This document shows, piece after piece, positions 38,482 to 48,910 of a DNA stretch of 64,000 nucleotides. Within the stretch, counting starts at the first letter, position 1, and each line of letters opens with the position of its first letter. The stretch spans positions 1,240,001 through 1,304,000 of the forward strand of contig JAALGY010000010.1 in the NCBI GenBank assembly GCA_032358165.1. The letters run 5' to 3'. Below the pieces are notes generated by a model. The model was not told where the DNA came from. It made no database searches and saw nothing but the letters and a program-made list of their open reading frames with translations. The stretch comes from Diplosphaera chodatii (Eukaryota; Chlorophyta; Trebouxiophyceae; Prasiolales; Stichococcaceae). The position numbers and the translations under genes were made by a program.

Positions 38482-41400
38482 TCACACCACATCGCCATTG
38501 ATCATCAGTTCGCGGCCGTGCGCCCTGCACGAGGCTTGCAGCTCCCTGAGTCCAGTCTCTATGACAGCATGCCGCACAAGAGCAGTTTCATCGTTCCACC
38601 CATCTGCCAGGTCGTCAGTGAATAACTGGGTTTCCAGCTCTACCAAGGCCGGCAGCGCGAGCAGCTGCTGCAGTGCGCCGCCGGTGCAGACCTGCATGCA
38701 TGCGGACAACAGATGGTAACAATGCCATGGGCGGGGTCGGATGCAGCTGAGCAGCCATGGGAGACAGGGCAGTTGCGCAGCAGTGCAGGCTGTTGGTGAC
38801 TGTGGCCTTACCTGCAAGTCCTCCAGGTCCAACTTATCCAGGTGCTTCAGCTGCTCTGCGGCTCCTGCCAAGCTCTTCAGGTCGGCATCTACACAGGCCA
38901 CCTAGATGCCTTAGCCCTTGCGCCCTTTGCTCGACGTGACAGGACCAACATGCGCATGCGCAATTGCGCATCAAATGCTGTTGTCCGGGTTGTGTGATAT
39001 ATGCACAAGCAGCAACACTGTGTTGCAGCGCATCACGCCTGTGAATGGCGTTCCGCGGCCACGCTGGAGCTTGAGGACCCGCAGTGGCGCCCGCAGCAAA
39101 GGCAGGGATTCTAGAAACGCTGTCATGAATGCACCAAAACCCTTCTGCCTTCCGGCCTGACACTGCGTATTGCAATCACATCTTGCACGTCAGCGACGGT
39201 TGAAACAGAGGGTTTGCAGCCGCGACTGGTGGAGGCTTTGGTGCACTGCATTCCGCAGTTCACATATTGCACAATGTGTTCAAGCTATGCGACAACAAGC
39301 ACTTAGGACAGTAACTGGCGGCAGGCATAGCATAGCAATGCTCTCTCGCAATGGGTGCAACCCTCTACCTTGGTGTCGTCAGGAGCGTAAGACCAGTACT
39401 GCAACTTTAGAGTCAGCAAGTTGGGTGGTAAACATGCTGCAACTGTGCACGGTACTTCATGTGCCAGTGGCGATCCTGAAACTTCAAACGAAGTCAAGTC
39501 CTGGGCACAGGACATGAGCAATCAGCAATCATGCTTGTTTGAGTGGCTGCATCGATGCATCGATGCTATCTGACACCTGCAGGCAGGTACACAATCTGCA
39601 CAGTAGTAGAGTCATGCAGCATCATCCTCATGGACACTACATGCCCCACACAGGTACCGTAAGTTGCTGCAAAGTCGGTAGGAAGCAGCCGCTCAGTGAT
39701 GTACAGTGCTCTATCTGCAACACCTTCAGAAAAGGGCAGCAGCGCGGAAGCACTTTGAGACCATGGCCGCTAACGATGCAGTTCCTGCTGATGTTCAGCT
39801 CCTGCGTGACAGCAGAGGATATTGTTCGACACGCCACTGCTTATTGTATTCCATGCTACAGCAGTACTGGTTGAATGGTTGTACACGCACAGCTGCCAGT
39901 CCCACAATGCAGGTAGCACAGGATGCAGGAGACAAAGCCTGCAGCGGCTATGCACACCTGCAGACGCGGCATGTGCTCGAGTGCAGCAGCTAGCACTTCA
40001 TCGCTGACATGATCCTCGTCCATCAAAAGCCGCCTGCAGTGGCCAATAACAAGCGTTATCCCAGTGGCTTGATGGTGAGCCAAGGAGTGCAGCTGCATAC
40101 ACAATGAGCAACACTGTAGCCACCCACTGTAGTATGCACAGGGAACGTATAAAGAGGATGTGGCAGCTGAACCTGACAGGCAGCTGCAGTCTCTGCAGGT
40201 TGACCCAGCGATGTCCGTCACCGTTGCTGTCGTTACCAAGCGCATGATGGCACCGGCGTCTATCAGCCCCCTCCTCCTGTGTTGCACCGCATGATGAATG
40301 AGACCATGGCTGGTTGACCACCGGACTATAGCGATGCATGCAGTAGGGGCAACCGATGGCCGAGCAGTGGAATCTATTGGATTCACAGTTCTGCCAGATA
40401 GAGATGACCAGAATGGCATACCAGGTGGAGCTGCGTCAAGGTGGTGAGTGGCTGCAACGCAGCCAGAGTATCAGGGTTCAATGACAGGTTGGCCTTCAGC
40501 TGCCGCAGGTTTGTCAGCGGCCGTAGATAGGAACTTGGTGCTGTTGGCACAGTCTGCAGATATGTGAAGCCGACCATCAAATGCTGATATCATAAAGGCG
40601 TTGAGCAAATGGATTGGCTGTATGGCAGTGGCAAAAAAGCCCCTGATGGCAAATCTGAGTGGCCTACCTCTCTGTCAAAGGACATTGTAAGAGTTGTCAG
40701 CTGCTGAAGCTGTCCCAGATTGTGGCAGTGATTGGGGGTCATACGCAGCCAATGTGTTTTGGTGTCAAGATGCCGCAAGGCTCTCAGGTTGCCGAGCTGC
40801 TGGAACAACATCATTCCAGCAGCCTCCGTTGGCAGCGTATAGGACAGCGATTCCAGGCGCGTCAATGTTGTCTCGTAGGTCAACACTTCTGAAATCACGT
40901 CTGATGCTCGCTCAGCCTGCATCAGCAGAGCACGGCAGCGCACATCAGTGTGTCTGCGATCTGTGATGCGCATACCTACACTCTGCGCGACATGCCATGC
41001 GAGGTGCTTCAGTGGCTTAGGGTGGCCAGCGACTGTGCGCTGCAAGTAGAGCCCCTAACCACCAGCAGAGTGCGCTTCGTCTCACCATCCTGAATGGGTA
41101 GTTATTTGAGAACCTGGCGGACTTCAGGCGCCCACGCATGCTGCTATGGATGCTGTTGCGGCCATCTGGTACATCTGGCTGCAGAATATCAACTGCTGAC
41201 AGGCTGTACACCAAGCCACAAACTTGCACTTGCAGGCGCCATGTATCACCTGCATGGGTCCCACGACATATCGTTGCAAAATGAGTACGGCACCTGCAGA
41301 AGAACAGCCTTGAAATAAAGCTGTCACAGCTGTGCGCTGCAGTGCCTTGATAGCATAGCTCACAGCTCATGCATGCTTTGCGCACCTGGTGGACTGCTGA

Positions 41401-43105
41401 GCTGGTGGGCTGGCACACCAGCAGCACATGCTGTGCCGGCACTATTGGCAACAAGCTGACCAGACGTACTCTGCGCTGCCAGAATGGCCAGGGGCCACAG
41501 TGCCTGATGTAGGGCATCCCAGTCACGATAGCCGTTAACATGCAGCCGCCGCAGCCGTGGCAGTGCCTTTGGCAGGTGAAGCTGAACCTGCGGTGGGCTG
41601 TATGCCTGCCGCCCACCCTCCCATCCATACAGCAGGTCCAGTGAAACCAGATGCTACAGGCCAAAGAAAGTAAGCATTGAAAAATCTGCTTATTGCCAAC
41701 GACAGCAATTGTAGGGCATTGCACGACACCTGAACGTCTAGCTTCGGTATTGAAGCAACGTCACATGTTCAGGCAGACCTGCAACGGCAGGGCATTGATG
41801 AGGTCCATGATGTCGTTGGCCCCATGTGTCCTGTAGATCAAGATGCTCACATCCAGGGCCTGCGTATCGTCAGACACCCTTGAGTAGATGCATTACTGTG
41901 AAGCGGCTAAGATGTCACACGCAAACATGCCAGCCGAGAAAGGGCATCAAAAGCCTGACTGTGGGCGCACAAGACAGCACCCACAGTAGGCTGCGCCGTG
42001 GTGAGCACCTGCAGCCGTGGCGGCATCTGTAGGCGCTGCACTGTGTCAGCAGCGGCGCCGCACACACGCAGTCGCAGCTCTGTCAGTGCACTTGCGGTGG
42101 TCAGCGCCAGCTGGCCAGCTGCTTCTTCATGAGCCACATTAGGATGGTTGCCATCAGTATCTGTTGGGCAGCACCGCAGGTCCAAGCTGCGAAGGCGTGG
42201 CAGGTGCGCCGCCAAGCGTGTGATACCGTGTGGATCGTCACAGGGCACATGCAGCACCTCCAACTGCTGGAGGATGGACAGGTCCTGAAGCCCTGCAAGA
42301 CACAGGATGTGAGGGGCTTGCGCCAGGTAATTCAACAAGGCAAGTTGGGCTGTGCTGTTGTTTAGCGCAGACTCAGTCCGACTTCATATACTGCAGACAG
42401 ACTGCACCTGCGGCAGCAAGCGGTGCACATGCTGATGCATCCAACGCTTTCAGGCTGCTGAGAGCTGCGATGAGTTTGGCTGGCAGAGATGGCAGCTCTG
42501 CACCATAGCGGTGCTTGCAGCCGCTGAAAGTCAGAGCAGTTAGCTGCTGCACTGTAGTGAGCATCTGCATGCAACTGGTCGCCCTTTGTAGCCTGCGGAC
42601 TAAGAGGGAGAACTGTGGACCTGTTTAAAAAGGAGTAAACTAGCTTATACGAAGCGCAGGCCGAACGAGTATCACTCACGGCAGGGTTAGGTGCCGCAGG
42701 CGATGCAGCTGCGTAAGCTTAAGCCATAGAGTTGCATCAAACCCGCAGCTGGCCAGTGTCATCTTCTGCACCCCTACAGCCGCTGATGAACAGGACTGAT
42801 CCGACACACATACGTACAGAGCCTGAAAGTGATGAAGTGCAAATCACGTGGTCACAGAGGCAGAACTCTCCAGCACCTGTGAGGCGCCGCAACAGCGGTG
42901 CAATCTGCTGGCCACGCGCGAAGTGCCGCAGCTGAGCCTCGGTGGTGCAGAACGACAGCACAACGTCCCGCAGCCAGCGGCATGTTGCGCTCAACCCCGC
43001 CGCGACCGCAGCCTCGTCAGGGCCTGCTGCTGCCAGGATGGCACTGATCACCTCCGGTGGCAAGTCTGTCAGCGTTTCAGGGGAGCGCCTGGTTGCCACG
43101 ACCAT
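38482..43105 (-). CDS. FBL9: F-box/LRR protein
   Basis: This member appears intact. ATG 43105 is chosen by alignment with paralogues (MVVATRRS); an in-frame ATG at 43120 would add five residues. Exon 1 (42877-43105) has LTDLPPEVISAILAAAGPDE and RGQQIAPLLRRL. The LRR exons, the island (LSAVDILQP, MRGRL) and the microexon at 40173-40192 (LQLPV) are all open. Exon 11 lacks the second acceptor AG found in other copies (TGCAGGCGG). The last exon ends HGRELMINGDVV then TGA and belongs to the same C-terminal class as FBL3. Role as for other members: likely SCF substrate adaptor with unknown target. Confidence 0.8.
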
Positions 43106-43727
43106 GCTGATGTATGGCAAGAGCAGACGTGAGCAAGGCCACTAAGCTGGCTCAGGTTCTCACAGTAGCTGCTACTGCTTGGTGATCTGTGAAGTTGTCA
43201 TCCGTGTGGATCGCAGCTGTGCGCCAATCAATTAGCCCCGCTTGGAAGCAGGAGCACCGTTGTGACCTACTGAGCTGGTGCTGCTGCATGTTGTTCATGT
43301 CAAACGCAATGCAAGAAGTGATGTGCTGCATGCTAAGGTGATTGCCAATTCCAAGAATCTCTCTCAGTAGGTCGAACATCTGCACGAATTGCAAGCCCGA
43401 TGCAGACAATCGTCATCAGCCAATGTCACCCTGCGTCGCCATACAGACGGCACATGGACTGCAGGCTGCACTTCAACTTGGGTAACAACAAAGTCAACAC
43501 AATCGATAGGATCGGCACTGCTGATATTGTTAGCGCAGATGGTATACCATCTGGTATACCATCAGCCGGCTGGCCGCAACCCCAAAGCGTAAAACTGCAG
43601 ATACAATTGCAAGGATACGGCTGGCCGCAGCAGTGGTGACGACATCGTGACATGCACGGCGGCACGTGAGATTCTGCTGTCCCTCATGCAGAGAACACTT
43701 GTCCCGGGTCCTTATTTATGTTCTGTA
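43106..43727 (-). promoter_or_regulatory. Spacer FBL9/FBL10 (type B) with upstream box
   Basis: This 622-bp type B spacer has CAAACGCAATGCAAGAAG near 43301-43318 and the array box (ATTCCAAGAATCTCTC) at 43348-43363, 243 bp before the FBL9 ATG. A pair of GGTATACC palindromes lies at 43538-43563. The part next to FBL10 (from about 43612) aligns with the part of the FBL4/FBL5 spacer next to FBL5. No exon was recognised. Confidence 0.45.
43538..43563. repeat. Paired GATGGTATACCATC palindromes
   Basis: Two overlapping 14-bp palindromes (GATGGTATACCATC) occupy 26 bp in the FBL9/FBL10 spacer. The same core occurs near both ends of the inserted element in FBL7 (27470 and 29205-29218). Confidence 0.75.
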
Positions 43728-46700
43728 TCAGAAGGGCGACTCCCCTAGCAGCAAAGTACGGCCAGCTGCCGTGAATGAGGCGCAAAGATGATCAAGCTCT
43801 GTCTGCCAAGCTTCATAACTCTGGTCCAGGAGGTCATAATTCTCATCATTGTCGCCGCCGTTGTCTATGCTGTCATGAAAAGGATAAGCAACCAGCTCTG
43901 TCAAAGCCGGGAGCGCCAGCAGCGGCTGCAAATGCCGCCGATCACCTACATGCATGAATGCGTGCGTGGTAACTAGCACGCTGCGGGTATGCCTCAATGC
44001 ATATGAGCAACACACAAGGACTTGACAATGACCCCACCTGTACATCTTCTAGGTGCAACTTCTCCAGGTGGGCCAGCTGTTCTGCTGCTGCTGCCAAGGT
44101 TCCAATGTCGGCATCTACAGGGGCCAGCCAACCTCAATTATGCATTGGCGACGGTTGACGTATTGTGCATATGCAACATCAGCTGCCGAGGGTGCAACAG
44201 ACATGCTTTGGTAGTGACAAGTTTGGCCCCCTGCAAACTCGTCAACAAGGGATTGTTGAGTTTGGCACGATACCTGTGAACGGTGTTCGATTCCCGCGCT
44301 GGAGGCTGAGGACTCGCAGAGGCGCTTGCAGCAAAGGCAGGGACCCTAGGAGATCCGAGACGCATGCGCCGAAGCCATCCCGCCTTCCCGGAGCACACTG
44401 CAAAACGCAGTCATATATTGCATAGTCAGCCACCTTGCTCGAGCGGCCGACTCAGACGCTTTGCAGTCCGTCGGCACTTGACCAAGGCGGCTCAAGGCAG
44501 TTGGTGTATATCTGAAGTACTGCCCAAATGTCCAAGCACATGCGCTCATGTCGACTGAGGCAAGAAGCGGCGCCGGGTACAGCAAACGATCTGTGGAGCC
44601 CAAGTTGGTGGCATTTGTTGACGACTTGCCTGGAAGTCTTCAGGGATTTCCTCTCCGTAAGGCATATACAGCAACTGCAGCGTCAGCAGGTTTGGTGGCA
44701 TATGTGCTGCAACTGCGTCTGGCAAATTATCTGCCAGTGTCGACGTCAGCACCTCAAATGCGACCAAGTCCTGGTACAAGGACAGTTCAGTAGGTACCAT
44801 GTGCGAATGGGTTCTATTGGTGACTGCAGTGAGAGCACACTGCTCAAGAACTACATCATGGATATGAGCCATGCATGTCCTGTGCATTGTACCATGAGCT
44901 GCTGCCATGCCGGCAGAAAGCAGCCGGTCAGATGCGGGAGATGCTGCAAGCGCAGCGCCTTGAGGAAGGGGCAGCAGCGCGGCAGTGCTTCAAGACCGTC
45001 GCCACACAGAGCGAACTTGAAGACAATCTCCAGCTCCTGATGGCAGAGCAACATGTAATAGCTTCAGAGGCTGCCTCACAGCCCCAACCGCCAACTGCAC
45101 AGCTGTCAGGCTGCAGCTGCTGGACAGTAACATCGCACAGGATGCTGGAGTGTATAGCCAGGTGCAAGTGGGAACGACCACCTGCAGGCAGGGCATGTGC
45201 TCGAGGACTGCGACCAGTACCTCGTCGTTGACATTGTCACGCAATACTATGAGCTGCCTGCAGTGGCAAACAGCAACGACCGTCGTCCCTGACGGAGCCG
45301 ACCATTCATGGGCAACACGACGGCACCCAAAGCCGCAACACACAAGGGGACGGTAGGAGCGGCGTGGCAGCAGCACGTCAGCGGCAAGCGCATTGGGTGT
45401 AGGTCCCACCAACAGGACTGACCGAGTTCCCAACGCTTTTGCTTGCCAGCTCGCTCTCCCCCTCATCCTGTGAGGCATCAGATCAAATGATTGGAGGCCG
45501 TGTTCTCGGAGTGTAGCTATCAGCGTCTCCCTTGGAAGTTTTTGGGGATTTCGCATGGTGCAGGCGGCCAACAGAATTGAGCAGTGGATCTGAGTGCGCT
45601 GCTCGTTGGCAAGGGCACCGGCCTACCAAGTGGAGCTGCCGTCAAGGCGTTCAGCGGCTGCAGTGCAGCCAGCGTGTCAGGGTTCATGGGCAGGTTGGCC
45701 TTCAGCTGCCGCAGATTTGTCAGCGCCCGCAGGCAGGCCTGCGCTGCTCCCGGCAAAGCCTGCAGAGTGTAGGCCGAATGTCAGATGTTGATGTGAGAAA
45801 GCATGTCGAGGGACCAAAACAGGCTGAACCGAGAGCCTTGAGCACCTGCAGTCTGCTCGGTCTGCAGTGGATCCCTACACTTCCCATTCTGTGCGTGCTT
45901 GATGGTGCGACAACTGGCAGCACGGCAGATGCCAGGATCCTTATGGACAAGAACCGTGAGCAGCTCACCTCTCTGTCAAAGGGCACTGCAAGCGTCGTCA
46001 GGTGCTGGAGCCGTCCCAGGCTGCGGCAGTCATCGGGGTTCAGCCGCGGCCAGCACACCATGGCGTCAAGATGCCGCAAAGCTGCCAGGCTGCCGAGGCG
46101 CTGAAACAGCGTTGCCCTTTCTTCCCTTGGCAGCTGATTGGACAGTAGGTCCAGGCGCGTCAGCTGTGACTCGTGGGTCACCAGTCCTTGCAGCGTCTCC
46201 GGTGCTGGCTCATCCTCATGCAGCTGCACCAGCGGCAAGGCACATCAGCATGGCTGGGATCTGCAGCACGTTCTCGTGCACTCCGTGCTACATGCCATGG
46301 GAAGTGCGTCAAGGTTGCGATGTGGCCAGCCACTGCTCGCTGCAAACAGAGCCCAGTAATGGTGCTGCACTTTGTCTCACCATCCTGATCGGGTTGTGAT
46401 CCCAGAAGCCGGCAGACTTCAGGCGCCCGCGCATGCTGCCGTGAATGCTGCCACTGCCATCTGGTGCGTTTGGCTGCTGCAGGATGTCAGCTGCTGACAG
46501 ACTGTACACCAGGTCACAGACTTGAATTTGCAGGCGCCACACATCACCTGCGTGACCACAAACTCAGTCTGAAGGTAGGTGCACCACGAGTGCCTGCCAA
46601 GCATCACATTCCACAGCCATTCTGCATCGCAATGCCCATCGACCACTGGGATGGCAGTCCAGCTTGCAGATACAATGCGCGCACCTGGTGGGTTGCCAGT

Positions 46701-48330
46701 CTGCACGGGCGGCACTCCAGCAGCAGCAGCTTTGCCGGCACTGTCGACAGCAGTCTGCCCAGGAGCACACTGTGCCGCAAGGACGGCCAGAGGCCACAGC
46801 GCCTCATGCAGGGCGTCCCAGTCTGGATACCCGCAAAAACGCAGCTGGTGTAGCTGCGGCAGTGCCCTTGGCAGCTGAAGCTCAAGCTGCGGTGGGCTGT
46901 AGGCCGGCCGCTGACGCTTCCATGCATACAGCAGGTCCAGCGAAGCCAGATGCTGCAGGTACCAAGGCATATGGCTTTGTGATCACGGTCAGAACATAAG
47001 TTGACTTTCATGGGCTGGCATGCATTTCAAGCACTGAGATTGACACAACCGCTGAGACCAACCTGCAGCGGCAGCGCATTGATGACAGTCATGGTATCGT
47101 CTGCTCCATGCACAGCCATGATGGTTATCTTCACATGTACAGCCTTCAAATCAGCAGAAGTGATTGATCAAGAATCTGATCGGGAGCTGACAGGACGCAG
47201 TGCGGCCTGCAAGTATGCAAGCATGGCCAGCGGGCACAACTGCGGCAAGCAAGTGACATGGCAGCACCTGCAGGCGCGGCGGCATTTGCAGCTGCCGCAG
47301 GGTGGCAGCGGTGCCGCTGCACACATGCAGCCACAGCTCCGTCAGCGCTGTTGCCGCTGCCAGGTCCAGCTGGTCGCCTGCCTCCGCATGAGCCCCTGCT
47401 GCGGAGCCGCACCGCAGGTCCAGGCTGTGCAGGCGGGGCAGGCGCGCCGCCAGGCGCGTAACTGCATGCGGGTCATTGCTAGGCACGTGCAGCACCTCCA
47501 GCTGCTGCAGGGTGGACAGGCCCTGGAGCCCTGCACGATGCGAGATGCGAGATGCTTGCGCTGGCTATTGATAGCAGACCATGCATCTGCTGGTACTCGG
47601 TGCACCCTCGATCTGATGCACATGTTGCAGACACTGCACCCGCGGCGGCAAGCGGTGCGCATGCTGATGCATCCAGCGCCTCCAGGCGGCTCAGAGCCGC
47701 GATTGCCGTTGCTGGCAGGGGCAGCGGCTCTTTCGCATCGCTGTACTCGCAGCTGGTGAAGGCCAGACCGGTCAGCCGCTGCAGTGTGCCGAGCGGCTGC
47801 ATGCAACTGGTCGTCAGCACCAGCCTGCACACGAACAGTCAACAGCTATGGAACAGCTGACCTCAGCAGGCTCCTGAACACATGCTGCGATCCAGGACAG
47901 CTGCATATGCTTACGGCAGTGTGAGGTGCCGTAGGTGCTGCAGCTGCTCGAGCTCCAGCCAGAGAGTTGCGTCTAACCCGCAGCTGGCCAATGTCAGCTT
48001 TTGCAACCCTGCACGCAATGTTCAGGTACACATGCTTGTCGAAGCCTGAGAAGAATGAGGGCTAATGCGAATGTGGTGATCAAAGCGGAGAAGCTCTCCA
48101 GCACCAGAGAGGCGCCGCAGCAGCGGTGCGATCTGTGTGCCGCGCCCAAAGTGTCGCATGCAGGCCTTGCTGGTGCACGACGACAGCACCAGTTCCCGCA
48201 GCGAGGGGCATGTTGCACTCAAGCCCGCCGCCACCGCAGCCTCGTCAGGGCCTGCCGCTGCCAGGATGCGACTGATCACCTCCGGCGGCAGGTCTGTCAG
48301 GCTCATGCCAGATTGTCTGCTTGTCAGCAT
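43728..48330 (-). pseudogene. FBL10: F-box/LRR gene with two frameshifts
   Basis: Exon 1 (48105-48330) carries a good F-box (LTDLPPEVISRILAAAGPDE), and exons 2-8 are open. Exon 9 has one extra base near 45639-45640 (GACGGCAGCTCC against GACGCAGCTTC in paralogues), which destroys the usual LTQLHL ending. The microexon position (45376-45395) has lost both normal borders (acceptor CTACAC, donor context TGACGTGC). Exons 11-15 are open in their usual frames. In exon 16 one base is missing near 43921-43946, so the conserved LLALPAL stretch is out of frame with exon 15. The stop is TGA at 43728. With an apparently functional promoter (TGACGTCA and box) a truncated protein of about 550 residues might still be made (inference). 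Confidence 0.7.
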
Positions 48331-48910
48331 GATGCTGTGGAAGGGATGAGATCGTAAATGACGTCAGCAAGGCCTCTGTGTTCTACACGAGGAGCGGTCT
48401 GAAGGCGGTCCGATCACTGAGGTGGAGAGTGTCTTGGCCTATCGGTGTGGCATGGACTGCAGCGCTGTGTCCATCAATCTGCAAACCCTTGGATCATCAC
48501 AGCGTGTTTCTGTACGCTGATGAAGACGGTGCTACATTTGAAGTGTGGTGAAGTGAAGTGAATCGACCAGGAAACGCTGCGATATAGCGGACATGGTGCC
48601 ATGATCCAGCATTTTCCAAGGATCTCATGCATGCAGAAGTCCAGAATAAGCCCTGAGGTGCCACGAACATACGTTTGTTGCAAACAGGCTAACAGGGCAC
48701 CGTCATCAGCAACATACTGGGCACCGTCATCAGTAACATACTGGCACGGCTCACTAATGACCACAGGCTGCAGCCAATAATGCTGCAGCGCCAGCCCAAA
48801 TCAGGTGTTAGTAGATGCTTGGCAGACATTGCAAGCAATATGGCAGCATGGCTGGAAGTCGTGCGCAGCTCAAACAAGCTGACATCCTTCATGTGGCATC
48901 TGCTGTGCAG
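48331..48910 (-). promoter_or_regulatory. Spacer FBL10/FBL11 with conserved upstream box
   Basis: The spacer is 580 bp. A perfect TGACGTCA palindrome is at 48359-48366, 29 bp before the FBL10 ATG. The array box (TTTCCAAGGATCTCATGCA) is at 48613-48631, 283 bp upstream. A 24-bp tandem duplication is at 48697-48744. No exon was recognised. Confidence 0.5.
48697..48744. repeat. 24-bp direct tandem duplication
   Basis: Two copies of a 24-bp unit starting GCACCGTCATCAG and ending ACATACTGG lie at 48697-48720 and 48721-48744, differing at one base, in the spacer between FBL10 and FBL11. Confidence 0.85.
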
